Shown one piece after another: positions 32,193 through 42,011 of a stretch of 64,000 nucleotides of DNA (position 1 is the first letter of the stretch; each line of letters starts with the position of its first letter). The notes below the pieces were generated by a model. It was given only the letters and a program-made list of their open reading frames with translations. It was not told the origin of the DNA and ran no database searches. Made by a program: the position numbers and the translations under genes. Origin of the DNA: Proteus faecis (lineage in GTDB: Bacteria; Pseudomonadota; Gammaproteobacteria; Enterobacterales; Enterobacteriaceae); contig NZ_PENZ01000007.1 of NCBI RefSeq assembly GCF_003144395.1, forward strand, positions 62,001-126,000. Direction: 5' to 3'.

Positions 32193-33566
32193 TTAAATGA
32201 CACGCGAAAATTGGCGTTGGCGCATTTGATTTCGTAAATAGGTGTCAAAACACATGCAGATATTACGAATAAGCAAACGCCCGCGTGGTGTAACTTGAAT
32301 ACCGTCTACCGCTATTTCAACTAAACCGTCATCTTTCATTGGCGCAAGTAATTCTAAATCTTCTTTAAAATAGTCATGGAAGACAATATTGTGCATTTTT
32401 TCAATATCAGAAAAATGCAGATTAAAATTACAAATTAAGGTTTTAATCACATCACGGCGAATACAATCATCCTGAGTCAAGGATAAACCTCTCCATAGTG
32501 CATTTCCTTCACTATTGACTCGCGCATAATACTCTTTTAATACTTTTTCATTTTGCGCATAGTTATCACCTAACATACTTATTGCAGAAACGCCCATGCC
32601 TAATAAATCACACTCTTCATGAGTGGTATAACCTTGGAAATTACGGTGTAAAATACCTTTACGTTGAGCAACCGCTAATTCATCATCAGGTTTAGCAAAG
32701 TGATCCATACCAATAAACTGGTAGCCGTTTGTTGTCAGTGTAGAAATTGTCTCTTGTAATATTTCTAACTTTTCTTCTGCTAAAGGGAGATCTTCATCTT
32801 TAATTTTACGCTGAGCCGCAAATAAATTAGGTAAGTGCGCATAATTAAAAACACTCAATCTATCTGGTGATAGCTCAATAACACGTTTTAATGTAAAGGC
32901 AAAACTCTCTTTGGTTTGCTTAGGTAAGCCATAAATTAAGTCAATGCTGGTGGAGTGAAAACCCACTTCACGTGCACGTTCTACCAATGCAAAAATAAAG
33001 GCTTCATCTTGCTCACGATTTACTTTTTGTTGCACTTCTTTATTGAAATCTTGCACCCCCATACTCAGGCGATTAAATCCTTCGTAACGTAGATGATCGA
33101 TAACATCCAGCTCAATTTCACGAGGATCAATTTCAATAGAGAGTTCGGCATTATCAACAAAATGAAAATGCTGACGTAATAGCGAAACCAATCGGCTAAT
33201 CTGTTGTTTATCCAGAAAGGTCGGTGTTCCCCCACCCCAATGCATTTGAGTCACTTTTCTGTCTTTAAAATAGCGAGCTCGATTAATAATTTCTTTTTCT
33301 AAAACATCAAGATATTCATCTGCTTTGTGTTTATGGCGCGTAATAATTTTATTACAACCACAGAAATAGCATAGCTTATGGCAGAAAGGGATATGAATAT
33401 AAAGCGATAAAGGGCGCTCAAGATAACGTTGCGTTGCTTTGATAAAATCATCATCGCCATATTGCTGATTAAACTCTAATGCTGTTGGGTATGATGTATA
33501 GCGAGGACCTGAATAGTTATACTTATGGATCAGGTCAAGATCCCAAATAATTGTTTGTTCTGACAT
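32193..33566 (-). CDS. hemN: Oxygen-independent coproporphyrinogen III dehydrogenase HemN
   Basis: Radical-SAM enzyme that turns coproporphyrinogen III into protoporphyrinogen IX without oxygen, in heme synthesis. The 4Fe-4S motif HIPFCHKLCYFCGC (CxxxCxxC) is near residues 58-71, with GGGTPTF and the HemN C-terminal domain following. The start at 33566 gives 457 residues, the E. coli length. It is convergent with glnG. I found no FNR site in its upstream region. Confidence 0.96.
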   Translation of the reverse strand: MSEQTIIWDLDLIHKYNYSGPRYTSYPTALEFNQQYGDDDFIKATQRYLERPLSLYIHIPFCHKLCYFCGCNKIITRHKHKADEYLDVLEKEIINRARYFKDRKVTQMHWGGGTPTFLDKQQISRLVSLLRQHFHFVDNAELSIEIDPREIELDVIDHLRYEGFNRLSMGVQDFNKEVQQKVNREQDEAFIFALVERAREVGFHSTSIDLIYGLPKQTKESFAFTLKRVIELSPDRLSVFNYAHLPNLFAAQRKIKDEDLPLAEEKLEILQETISTLTTNGYQFIGMDHFAKPDDELAVAQRKGILHRNFQGYTTHEECDLLGMGVSAISMLGDNYAQNEKVLKEYYARVNSEGNALWRGLSLTQDDCIRRDVIKTLICNFNLHFSDIEKMHNIVFHDYFKEDLELLAPMKDDGLVEIAVDGIQVTPRGRLLIRNICMCFDTYLRNQMRQRQFSRVI

Positions 33567-33734
33567 GCCTCTACCTTCCAAAAGTGAACCGCTGATATTT
33601 CATACCAGCAAACAGACATTATGAATATCTGAAAGAATAGTGTAACCAATAAATCAGGAACTGAATATGATCGAAAGAGGTATCGCATAAATCTCTATCT
33701 TCTTATTGATAGACGATAACTCTCAAATATACGA

Positions 33735-33750
33735 CGTGATGTAAATCACA
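33735..33750 (+). promoter_or_regulatory. CRP-like site before small ORF
   Basis: CGTGATGTAAATCACA matches TGTGA-N6-TCACA at all but the first core position and is nearly palindromic. It is 35 bases before the small ORF start, a spacing suited to control of a transcript starting just upstream of 33786. Confidence 0.55.
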
Positions 33751-33785
33751 TTATATAAAAATAATCTTACCCATTAAAGATATTC

Positions 33786-33902
33786 ATGAATAAATTAAGT
33801 TTATTCAATATGTTAGTCGTTTTAATTCATTATGGAATATCAGAAGAAAACTTTTACACCGAGTTTAAAGCGATATATTACTCAAAATACGATTTAAATT
33901 AA
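33786..33902 (+). CDS. Possible 38-aa small protein
   Basis: ATG to TAA, 38 codons, beginning MNKLSLFNMLVVLIHYGISE. The first half is moderately hydrophobic and the second half is rich in Tyr, Phe and charged residues. The ribosome site (AAAGA) is weak. Support comes mainly from the CRP-like site just upstream and from an ATG placed right after it. It could be chance. Confidence 0.35.
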   Translation: MNKLSLFNMLVVLIHYGISEENFYTEFKAIYYSKYDLN

Positions 33903-34346
33903 TTAAATATCTCGTTATATTAGTTTTATTATTCTTTTATTCCCTCTTAATTCGATGATTATAATAATAGTAACATTTATATCTTTACCTAAATTATAAT
34001 ATTACATATCCTAGAGACAAACATTGATTAATATCCAACTAAGTCGTGTTTTGATTTAAATTTGAGGACGATATAAAGAATAAAGGTCGCTATATTACAA
34101 GGAAAGATAGCATCCCCATACCTTATCTTATTCTAATAGACGTTTCTCTTATCTAATCAGTCTCTTTTATATACCCGATTATGGATTATTAACCACGGAA
34201 GGAAACGGACTAGCAACCAAGGATGGTTTATCTTTTCAATAACGTCACTTCTTTTTATTTACTCTCTATCTCATACTTATTCTATTATTAATATAGGTGG
34301 TATTACCTAACATTAAATAAGAATAATTATTATCTGTAAATAAAAT

Positions 34347-34390
34347 AAGGCTCTGCTTATTTTAAACTAATTAAACAGAGCCTTTTCATT
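34347..34390 (-). terminator. Terminator of lipoprotein operon
   Basis: AAGGCTCTG/CAGAGCCTT stem with a 20-base AT-rich loop. On the minus strand it is followed by ATTTTATTTAC, and it lies 32 bases beyond the DUF799 gene stop. Confidence 0.75.
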
Positions 34391-34415
34391 ATTATGCTTA
34401 TTTTAGTGCATTTAC

Positions 34416-35072
34416 TTATTCTGCATCTTTACCATAATTAGGAGAACGAGGACCATATAGAATACCGTTCGCATGTCCTGCTGAAAGTAAACGTACACTT
34501 GTTATGCCAGCTATTTGGTAGCTTTTGTCTGACACTGTATTCACAATTTGATTCACAACGGCTGAAACCAACATCCCGACTAAACTACCTGATGAACCTT
34601 CTGTTTCTGTGCTTGATGCCGTTGCAGAGCTGCTCCACAACACGCCACCATTACGAAGATCAACAAGCTTAGCAGTAACAGTCACTCTCGTATCACTAGA
34701 AATAATTTGATATGACGTACCAAACTCAGTGATATCTAAGTATAAAACAGCATCAGCCCCAAAGATTTCACGTAATTTATTAGGACTTACTGCATGAATA
34801 TCCCCAGCCATGGATAAACCATTTTGCTTAAATGTCTCTTCAACGACAGCAACAGGGAAAACATAATATCCCGCTTCTGCCAAAGGATATGTCACTTGAG
34901 ATAAGAAACTGTGCCCAGCTCCAACTTCCGTTGTGTGATTTTGAGGCACTAAGACTAAAATACTTTTTGGTTTACTCTGTTTAAATGCCGTGTAATCTGT
35001 TTTAACCGGTTGGGTGCACCCCGTTAATACCAACGCAAAAGCCAAGCAAATTAAAGTAAATAAGCGACTCAT
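34416..35072 (-). CDS. DUF799 (GNA1162-type) lipoprotein
   Basis: 218-residue predicted lipoprotein. The signal peptide ends in the lipobox LVLTGC, with acylated Cys19, placing it in the envelope. The mature part resembles the DUF799/GNA1162 family first noted in Neisseria (KSILVLVPQNHTTEVGAG, ADAVLYLDITEFGTSY, KLVDLRNGGVLWSS). Its ATG overlaps the stop of the DUF4810 gene by 4 bases (ATGA), so the two are translationally coupled. It is the last gene of a three-lipoprotein operon. Its molecular role is unknown; co-occurrence with a CsgG-like partner suggests an outer-membrane assembly or transport complex. Confidence 0.85.
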   Translation of the reverse strand: MSRLFTLICLAFALVLTGCTQPVKTDYTAFKQSKPKSILVLVPQNHTTEVGAGHSFLSQVTYPLAEAGYYVFPVAVVEETFKQNGLSMAGDIHAVSPNKLREIFGADAVLYLDITEFGTSYQIISSDTRVTVTAKLVDLRNGGVLWSSSATASSTETEGSSGSLVGMLVSAVVNQIVNTVSDKSYQIAGITSVRLLSAGHANGILYGPRSPNYGKDAE

Positions 35073-35422
35073 TTTTGTATTCCTTTATTTTTCATCAGGC
35101 GATCCATAAATTCCGCTGATTCAGGGTAAAGTACTTTTTCCTCATTAAATTCTGCCATCGCTAAATCTAACGCGCCCGTCGCACCATATAACATTCCTAA
35201 ATGCGCATGTAATCCTGGTGGAATACCTAATGATTTAGCTCGAGAAAGCTCAATGCTTTTCTTCAATGCATCAATTTGTGCTTGAGGATCACTTTCACTT
35301 TGTTGATAGTATTGATATACCACTTGTTGATAACTGTCCCAGTTATAAAGTGGTTTAGGACCACTTGAACAACCCGTCAGTAAAAATGCGCCCAAAACAA
35401 GAGTTATTAATGATTTATACAT
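35069..35422 (-). CDS. DUF4810 lipoprotein
   Basis: 117-residue predicted lipoprotein with lipobox FLLTGC (Cys18). The mature part contains YNWDSYQQVVYQYY and helical repeats ending LGMLYGATGALDLAMAEFNEEKVLYPES, which look like one or two TPR units. The start at 35422 is preceded by AAGGATAT. It lies between the CsgG-like and DUF799 genes; this order is a recurrent set in Gram-negative bacteria. Function unknown. Confidence 0.85.
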   Translation of the reverse strand: MYKSLITLVLGAFLLTGCSSGPKPLYNWDSYQQVVYQYYQQSESDPQAQIDALKKSIELSRAKSLGIPPGLHAHLGMLYGATGALDLAMAEFNEEKVLYPESAEFMDRLMKNKGIQK

Positions 35423-35445
35423 CGTTATATCCTTATAAACGCGCA

Positions 35446-36120
35446 TTATTTTGAAGGTTGCCAAGCATTACTCTCAATACCTGCAACTAAGTTATTAACC
35501 GCTTCACGGATCGCTAAATCAAGCACTTTACCGTTAAGTGTTGAGTCATAGCTTGCTGTTCCACCAAATCCAATGATTTCACGGTTAGAAAGCTCATATT
35601 CACCCGCACCTTGAGATGAGAATACCACTTCAGATGTATTCACATTCACAACATTTAAATTCACTTTTGCGTAAGCAACTTGTGTTTTTCCACGACCTAA
35701 AATGCCGAATAATTGGCGATCACCGACTTCTTTACGACCAAATTCTGTCACATCGCCAGTGATCACATAAGTGGCGCCTTTCAATTGCTGATTTTGCCCT
35801 TTAATGCCAGCTTCTTCTTTTAATTCAGATAAATTAGCTCTGTCTAATACATTAAAACGCCCTGTTTGTTGTAAGTGCGTCATTAAAATAGTTTTGGATT
35901 GATTCCCTAATCTATCAACACCATCAGAGAATATTCCATTCATATAACTAGAACGGTTATCAAACTTACCAATAGAAATAGCACTTTTAGTGCCTGTATA
36001 AGTTGTGTTATAGGTTGCAACTTTAGCAACATCTACAGAACGTGAAGATTCTGATGCACAGCCTGCTAGTAAGGAAGCCGAAATCATGATCAAACCAAAC
36101 GATAATTTATTTAAATTCAT
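35446..36120 (-). CDS. CsgG/HfaB family lipoprotein
   Basis: 224-residue lipoprotein with lipobox LLAGC (Cys21). The CsgG-like domain includes AISIGKFDNRSSY, a GTKSAI start, QLKGATYVITGDVTEFGRKEVG and NTSEVVFSSQGAGEYEL. It is shorter than curli exporter CsgG and lacks curli genes nearby, so it is a paralogue of the CsgG/HfaB fold rather than the curli secretion pore. It is the first gene of the operon, 23 bases before the DUF4810 gene. It could form an outer-membrane oligomer with its partners. Confidence 0.85.
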   Translation of the reverse strand: MNLNKLSFGLIMISASLLAGCASESSRSVDVAKVATYNTTYTGTKSAISIGKFDNRSSYMNGIFSDGVDRLGNQSKTILMTHLQQTGRFNVLDRANLSELKEEAGIKGQNQQLKGATYVITGDVTEFGRKEVGDRQLFGILGRGKTQVAYAKVNLNVVNVNTSEVVFSSQGAGEYELSNREIIGFGGTASYDSTLNGKVLDLAIREAVNNLVAGIESNAWQPSK

Positions 36121-36598
36121 ATTAATAACCCAATAAAGGTGAAATAAACCCATAGATATTCATTCTATTAATTGAAATAGAGTTGATATAAACGGAAGTA
36201 ATTGCTTTCAGTTTTAACTCGTAGAAGTCACCTTTAAAAACCTCAATGATAATAAGGTTAAAAGGCTATCAACGCTTATTTTATAATATAAAGGCAATCG
36301 ACAATAGGGAAAATAGAAGATGAATGATAAAAATAATAACAAATAAATATAGAGATAAAACAGAGAATATTTTGTCTATTATTTTTTCAATATCACTTAA
36401 GTCAGCTTAATATTAAACCTATAAAAATGGAAGAGAATTTATATTACCTTGCTATTTAATTAATTCTTATAAATATTTTTATCCAAAGAAAACATCTAAA
36501 CAACGTGTAATAAAAAGGCGATATAACCTATATTAGTTATATCGCGCTTATTATTTTCGTTCTTTTTACCAACTAATATGGTAGCAATAATTGCACTA
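36121..36598. other. Gap between lipoprotein operon and tex
   Basis: 478 bases, very AT-rich. It holds the upstream region of the lipoprotein operon and the tex terminator at 36538-36565. I see no gene, RNA gene or convincing promoter. Confidence 0.4.
36531..36565 (-). terminator. tex terminator
   Basis: A perfect 10-bp stem GCGATATAAC/GTTATATCGC with an 8-base loop. Reading the minus strand, it is followed by CTTTTTATTA, so it terminates tex. Confidence 0.8.
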
Positions 36599-38938
36599 TT
36601 AGCGTTTTTTTCCAAATGCTGCGGCTAAAGCATCTCCCATTGCGCTATTTCCTGCATTATTACCATTACTCATTGGCTGACGGTTATTACGAGCTGGTTT
36701 TTGCCCTTTGTTATTTCTAACAGAATTCGTGTTATTTGATGACGATGATTTTTTATCACTATCACCCGCAACTTCATCTAAACGCATAGTCAGTGCAATG
36801 CGCTTACGAGCTAAGTCAATCTCAAGAACTTTAACTTTAACAATATCCCCGGTTTTCACCACTGTATGTGGATCTTCAATAAATCGATCCGCTAAAGAAG
36901 AGATATGAACCAAGCCATCTTGGTGTACACCGATATCAACGAATGCACCGAAATTAGTCACGTTAGTCACAGTTCCTTCGAGGATCATACCACTGACTAA
37001 GTCATTCATCGTTTCAACACCTTCAGCAAAAGTCGCCGTTTTAAATTCTGGACGTGGGTCGCGCCCCGGTTTTGCTAACTCTTTTAAGATGTCATTAATC
37101 GTTGGTAGACCAAACTGCTCCGTAATAAATGCTCTTGCGTCTACTTGTGAAATTAAAGCACTATTCCCCATTAAATCATCAATTTTTTGATGGGTAGCTT
37201 GTAGAATATTTTCAACTATAGGATAGGCTTCAGGGTGAACCGTTGAGGCATCAAGTGGGTTTTTACCATCTCGAATACGTAAGAAACCAGCACATTGTTC
37301 AAAGGCTTTTGGCCCTAAACGCGCCACTTTGAGTAACTGTTTTCTATCAACAAAACGTCCGTTTTCATCGCGCCAGCTAATAATATTTTGAGCGATAGAT
37401 TGGCTAAGTCCTGCAACACGCGTTAATAATGGTACTGATGCGGTATTTAAATCAACACCCACACCATTCACACAGTCTTCCACAACAGTATCCAGTTTTC
37501 TCGCTAATAATGTTTGGCTAACATCGTGTTGATATTGACCAACACCAATTGATTTAGGATCAATTTTTACAAGTTCAGCCAACGGATCTTGTAAGCGACG
37601 AGCGATAGAAACCGCACCACGGATAGAAACATCTAAATCTGGGAATTCATTAGCCGCAAGCTCTGACGCTGAATACACTGAAGCACCCGCTTCACTGACA
37701 ATCACCTTTTGCGCTTTCACTTCTGGGTAACGTTTTACGGTTTCAGCAAAAAAACGCTCTGTTTCACGAGAAGCCGTACCATTACCAATCGCCACCAACT
37801 CAACGTTATGCTTAATACATAACGCAGCGACACTTGCTGCCGCTTTATCCGCTTGTCCTGTATGCGGATAAATGGTATCTGTGGCAATTAATTTACCTGT
37901 GCTATCCACAACAGCAACTTTAACACCGGTACGTAAGCCAGGATCAAGCCCCATCGTGGCACGCATGCCGGCAGGAGCGGCCATCAATAGATCATTAAGG
38001 TTACGAGCAAAAACATTAATTGCTTCTTCTTCCGCTTTTTCTCGTAATTGGCTCATCAGTTCTGTTTCAATATGCATTAAAACTTTAATGCGCCAAGTCC
38101 AACTTACAACGGCTTTACGCCAGCTATCTGCGGGAAGATTATTTAAACGTAGCCCTAAATGCTCCGTAATCAGCTGTTCACCGTAGCTCTCTTTGGGCGC
38201 TTCTTCAAATTGTGGATCTGGATTAAGTGATAATTGAAGAATACCTTCGTTTCGGCCACGAAACATCGCTAATGCGCGGTGAGAGGGAACATTAGCGATA
38301 GGTTCATGGTGATCAAAATAATCACTAAACTTCGCCCCTTCCGCTTCTTTACCTTCAATCACTTTGGCAACAAGATGGGCATTTTTCCATAGATATTGAC
38401 GGACTTTCGCTAATAATCCGGCATCTTCTGAAAAGCGTTCCATTAAAATATAACGTGCACCATCTAAAGCGGCTTTTGTATCATCAACCCCTTTTTCTGT
38501 ATTGATATAAGCGGTTGCCACTTCTTCTGGATTATTTTGTGGTTCATTCCACAATAAATCCGCTAAGGGTTCTAATCCATTTTCAATCGCAATCTGACCA
38601 CGAGTACGGCGCTTAGGCTTATAAGGAAGATAGAGATCTTCAAGCTCTGTTTTACTTTGAGTGTCATTAATTGAAGAGCGGAGTTCTGGCGTCAGTTTTC
38701 CTTGTTCTTCAATTGATTTTAAAATTGTTTGGCGGCGATCGTTGAGTTCCCGTAGATAACTGAGGCGAGTTTCTAATTGACGTAATTGCGTATCATCTAA
38801 TCCGCCTGTGACCTCTTTACGATAACGGGCAACAAATGGCACCGTATTCCCTTCATCCAGTAACGTTATAGCCGAAAGGACTTGCTGGGGCTTAACTGAG
38901 AGCTCATCTGCAATAATTCGGCTTAATGATTCATTCAT
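36599..38938 (-). CDS. tex: Tex family transcription accessory protein
   Basis: 779-residue cytoplasmic nucleic-acid-binding protein (YhgF/Tex). Order of domains: N-terminal helical Tex region ([35 protein letters not shown]), YqgF/RNase H-like domain ([17 protein letters not shown] near 330), helix-hairpin-helix ([17 protein letters not shown]), and a C-terminal S1 domain ([29 protein letters not shown]) followed by a basic Asn-rich tail. Divergent from greB as in E. coli. Confidence 0.95.
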   Translation of the reverse strand: MNESLSRIIADELSVKPQQVLSAITLLDEGNTVPFVARYRKEVTGGLDDTQLRQLETRLSYLRELNDRRQTILKSIEEQGKLTPELRSSINDTQSKTELEDLYLPYKPKRRTRGQIAIENGLEPLADLLWNEPQNNPEEVATAYINTEKGVDDTKAALDGARYILMERFSEDAGLLAKVRQYLWKNAHLVAKVIEGKEAEGAKFSDYFDHHEPIANVPSHRALAMFRGRNEGILQLSLNPDPQFEEAPKESYGEQLITEHLGLRLNNLPADSWRKAVVSWTWRIKVLMHIETELMSQLREKAEEEAINVFARNLNDLLMAAPAGMRATMGLDPGLRTGVKVAVVDSTGKLIATDTIYPHTGQADKAAASVAALCIKHNVELVAIGNGTASRETERFFAETVKRYPEVKAQKVIVSEAGASVYSASELAANEFPDLDVSIRGAVSIARRLQDPLAELVKIDPKSIGVGQYQHDVSQTLLARKLDTVVEDCVNGVGVDLNTASVPLLTRVAGLSQSIAQNIISWRDENGRFVDRKQLLKVARLGPKAFEQCAGFLRIRDGKNPLDASTVHPEAYPIVENILQATHQKIDDLMGNSALISQVDARAFITEQFGLPTINDILKELAKPGRDPRPEFKTATFAEGVETMNDLVSGMILEGTVTNVTNFGAFVDIGVHQDGLVHISSLADRFIEDPHTVVKTGDIVKVKVLEIDLARKRIALTMRLDEVAGDSDKKSSSSNNTNSVRNNKGQKPARNNRQPMSNGNNAGNSAMGDALAAAFGKKR

Positions 38939-39119
38939 AAAATATTTACCTACCGAGAGGAATAGTTAAAAAAGATGGCTATTATACACGCAGAGCGCTA
39001 AAAAAATTTGGCAAATTTCCTATCTAGCTCGACAATTATGAGGAAATTAACAGATTATTTTAACATTCACGCTATAGTATCTTTATGAAATTCAATGTTG
39101 ATGATAGTTTTTATTTGTA

Positions 39120-39599
39120 ATGGCAAAAAGTAACTATATTACTCGTGAAGGCTGGTATGCCTTAGACAAAGAGCTAAAATATCTTTGGAAAGAAGAACGC
39201 CCTCGTGTCACACAATCGGTTTCAGAAGCTGCGGCACAAGGTGACCGTTCAGAAAATGCTGAATATATTTATGGAAAGAAGCGATTACGCGAAATTGATA
39301 GACGTGTTCGTTTTTTATCAAAACGCCTTGATGAGCTAAAAATCGTTGACCCAGATCCTCGCCAAGAAGGAAAAGTCTATTTTGGTGCTTGGGTTACGCT
39401 TGAAGATGATGACGAAAATGTCAAAACCTTTAGACTTGTGGGTCCCGATGAATTTGATCCAGCAAAGCAGTGGATTTCTATTGATTCCCCTGTTGCCAGA
39501 GCGCTTATTGGTAAGCAAGTTGATGATGAAATTGGTGTGCAAACACCAGGTGGTGTAGTTAATTACTGCGTATTATCTATCAAGTATCATTCGGAATAA
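39120..39599 (+). CDS. greB: Transcript cleavage factor GreB
   Basis: Rescues backtracked RNA polymerase by stimulating cleavage of the RNA 3' end. At 159 residues it matches the family (158 in E. coli). The N-terminal coiled coil has the tip motif GDRSENAEY with the acidic residues that enter the secondary channel, followed by the FKBP-like C-terminal domain (ISIDSPVARALIGK). Placed between divergent tex and ompR. Confidence 0.96.
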   Translation: MAKSNYITREGWYALDKELKYLWKEERPRVTQSVSEAAAQGDRSENAEYIYGKKRLREIDRRVRFLSKRLDELKIVDPDPRQEGKVYFGAWVTLEDDDENVKTFRLVGPDEFDPAKQWISIDSPVARALIGKQVDDEIGVQTPGGVVNYCVLSIKYHSE

Positions 39600-39747
39600 G
39601 ACAAATAAATAGATTTATTCTCTTTATCCTCACTAAAGAACAAGTTTTATCTATAAATTATTAACATTTATTCTTTGGTTTTGGTTTAATATTCTTAACG
39701 ATGATAGAATTCGCTAATAAAAGCATTTGCACTCCGGGAGCTTAAAA

Positions 39748-40470
39748 ATGCAAGAAAGTTATAAAGTGCTAATCGTGGATGATGATTTACGTCTACGTTC
39801 ACTACTCGAGCGCTATTTGACAGAGCAGGGTTTTCAAATCCGTACAGCTGCAAACGCTGATCAAATGGATCGTCTGCTCACTCGTGAATCTATCCACCTT
39901 ATTGTGCTCGATTTAATGCTTCCAGGTGAGGATGGCTTATCTATTTGCCGTCGCTTAAGAAGCCAAAATAACCCTATTCCTATTATTATGGTTACTGCAA
40001 AAGGAGAAGAGGTTGATAGAATTGTAGGGCTTGAAATTGGCGCAGATGATTACATCTCAAAACCTTTCAACCCAAGAGAATTACTCGCACGCATTCGCGC
40101 CGTTCTTCGTCGCCAAGCGAACGAACTACCCGGTGCACCATCACAAGATAATGCCATTGTCTCTTTTGGTAAATTCAAGCTAAACCTTGGTACTCGTGAG
40201 ATGTTCCACGAAGAAGAGCATATGCCTCTGACAAGTGGTGAATTTGCTGTATTGAAAGTGTTGGTATCACATCCTCGTGAACCGCTTTCTCGTGATAAGT
40301 TAATGAGCCTTGCTCGTGGTCGCGAATACAGTGCAATGGAGCGCTCAATTGACGTGCAAATTTCTCGTTTACGCCGCATGATTGAAGAAGATCCAACGCA
40401 TCCTCGTTACATTCAAACGGTTTGGGGTCTTGGTTACGTCTTTGTTCCTGATGGAACCAGCGTTCAATGA
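39748..40470 (+). CDS. ompR: Osmotic response regulator OmpR
   Basis: Response regulator for porin and envelope genes. The receiver domain has DDD near residues 11-13 and the phosphorylated Asp in [11 protein letters not shown] near 55. A winged-helix DNA-binding domain follows ([30 protein letters not shown]). The start at 39748 behind GGGAG gives 240 residues. Its stop overlaps the envZ start by 4 bases. Confidence 0.98.
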   Translation: MQESYKVLIVDDDLRLRSLLERYLTEQGFQIRTAANADQMDRLLTRESIHLIVLDLMLPGEDGLSICRRLRSQNNPIPIIMVTAKGEEVDRIVGLEIGADDYISKPFNPRELLARIRAVLRRQANELPGAPSQDNAIVSFGKFKLNLGTREMFHEEEHMPLTSGEFAVLKVLVSHPREPLSRDKLMSLARGREYSAMERSIDVQISRLRRMIEEDPTHPRYIQTVWGLGYVFVPDGTSVQ

Positions 40471-41807
40471 GAAGGCTGAGGCTTTCCCCTCACAATAAAC
40501 TAACACGCTCATTATTTCTGGTTATCTCGCTACTTTTTTTTAGCTTGATAGCCAGTTATATCGTTGTTCAGCACCTTATTGTTGGGCCAAGCCTTCAGCA
40601 ATTTAATAAAGTATTAGCGTATGAAATACGCACTTTAATGCCTGAAGAACTGATCCTAATTGACGGAACCCCGCTAAAAATATCCCCAGCTTTACGCAAT
40701 AAAATCTATAACGAATTAGGCATTTCTTTCTTTGATAAAGAAGCAGCTCTTAAGGAAGGGCTCTATTGGGCCAAAATAGACGATGAATTAAGTGAACAGA
40801 TGACTGAATATCTTGAAGGGAAAACTGAAATTTGGATCGAAAATACGTTAGAATATCCTGTTTTATGGGTCAATACACATATTTCTCCTTCTCTTTGGAT
40901 CCGTGTACCACTGACTGAATTAGGACAAAACTTCTTACTGCCTGTGTATCGACAAGCGATTATTTTTATTATTATCGTTGTCGCTTTTTTCTGGCTTTAT
41001 AGTCGTTTTCAAAATCGTCCACTCAATGAAGTAGAGTATGCAGCGCGCCGGATCGGAAAAGGCGTTATTCCTCCTCCTATTCCTGAGTCTGGCTCTTCAG
41101 AAATGCGCTCAATCATTCGTGCCTTTAACCAAATGTCATCAGGCATTCGCTCATTAGACAATGATAGAACACTTGTTATGGCGGGTGTTAGCCATGATTT
41201 GCGTACACCACTAACTCGTATTCGTTTAGCAACTGAAATGATGAGCCCCGAAGATAGTTACCTCGCAGACTCGATCAATAAAGATATCGAAGATTGTGAT
41301 GCTATTATTGGGCAATTCTTAGACTATATGCGCACAGGTAAAGAGATATCTTTAGAACTGTGTGATATGAATAATCTATTACAAGAAGTCATTTCAGCTG
41401 AATCTAATTCAGGAAAAATCAGTGAAGAACATCTTTATCCTGAACCTATTAATATCACGGCTAATCCCATTGCGGTAAAACGAGCACTTGCCAATATGGT
41501 TGTCAATGCCACTCGCTATGGCAATGGCTGGATAAGCGTTTCAAGTGGAAAAAATGAAGAATATGCTTGGTTCCAAGTCGAAGATGATGGCCCGGGTATT
41601 CCACAAGAAGATAGACAGCGTCTTTTCCAACCTTTTGTTCAAGGTGAACAAGCACGTAGCTCAACGGGGGCTGGTTTAGGATTATCCATTATTCGCCGTA
41701 TCATGGATGCTCATGGTGGTTATGTTGAGCTTGATGATAGTGTTAGAGGTGGATTATTAATTCGAGCTAACTTTCCATTAAAAGAGCGCGAAGACGAAGA
41801 CGATTAA
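40467..41807 (+). CDS. envZ: Osmosensor histidine kinase EnvZ
   Basis: Inner-membrane sensor kinase partner of OmpR. Two membrane segments (about residues 16-36 and 152-175) flank a periplasmic domain. HAMP, the H-box [17 protein letters not shown] with the phospho-His, and the ATPase N and G boxes ([28 protein letters not shown]) follow. 446 residues against 450 in E. coli. The ATGA overlap with ompR implies coupled translation. Confidence 0.96.
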   Translation: MRRLRLSPHNKLTRSLFLVISLLFFSLIASYIVVQHLIVGPSLQQFNKVLAYEIRTLMPEELILIDGTPLKISPALRNKIYNELGISFFDKEAALKEGLYWAKIDDELSEQMTEYLEGKTEIWIENTLEYPVLWVNTHISPSLWIRVPLTELGQNFLLPVYRQAIIFIIIVVAFFWLYSRFQNRPLNEVEYAARRIGKGVIPPPIPESGSSEMRSIIRAFNQMSSGIRSLDNDRTLVMAGVSHDLRTPLTRIRLATEMMSPEDSYLADSINKDIEDCDAIIGQFLDYMRTGKEISLELCDMNNLLQEVISAESNSGKISEEHLYPEPINITANPIAVKRALANMVVNATRYGNGWISVSSGKNEEYAWFQVEDDGPGIPQEDRQRLFQPFVQGEQARSSTGAGLGLSIIRRIMDAHGGYVELDDSVRGGLLIRANFPLKEREDEDD

Positions 41808-41889
41808 GGCGTATCTTAATCTATCTCTTTTTATCTTTCTCACTTCCTCTTTTCTTTTTCCCCTATAAATATTTCATCATTTTTATGCT

Positions 41890-41907
41890 TTGTCATAAAA
41901 CTGTCAC
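41890..41907 (+). promoter_or_regulatory. Pho box 1 upstream of pstS
   Basis: TTGTCATAAAACTGTCAC matches the PhoB consensus of two 7-base repeats (CTGTCAT) separated by 4 bases, differing only at the first position. It is 33 bases (three helical turns) from a second box. Confidence 0.88.
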
Positions 41908-41922
41908 AATTAAGACATTTAA

Positions 41923-41940
41923 TTGTCATCAAACTGACCT
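41923..41940 (+). promoter_or_regulatory. Pho box 2 upstream of pstS
   Basis: TTGTCATCAAACTGACCT, a weaker PhoB site on the same DNA face as box 1. Together they indicate PhoB activation of the pst operon under phosphate limitation. Confidence 0.75.
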
Positions 41941-42011
41941 ATTGTCTGTGCGTACCGTAACCGAAGTTGATAGATGTCGAAAATTATTCTACCTATCCCA
42001 CAGGAGGGATT

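Larger units (their letters stand above)
33567..34415. other. 849-bp gap between hemN and the lipoprotein operon
   Basis: The gap is AT-rich with no long ORF. It contains the hemN promoter, a CRP-like site at 33735, a possible 38-codon ORF at 33786, and the lipoprotein operon terminator near 34347. The part 33903-34340 shows no feature I can support. Short in-frame stretches near 34180-34300 look faintly protein-like but match nothing I know. Confidence 0.5.

Noticed and set aside
34180-34300. Protein-like short frames in the hemN/lipoprotein gap
   Set aside because: No start, no known match and stops in every frame nearby; a pseudogene cannot be supported.
35446-36120. Curli secretion gene csgG
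   Set aside because: The protein is CsgG-like but shorter, and no csgA/B/D/E/F is nearby; the DUF4810 and DUF799 partners point to a different system.
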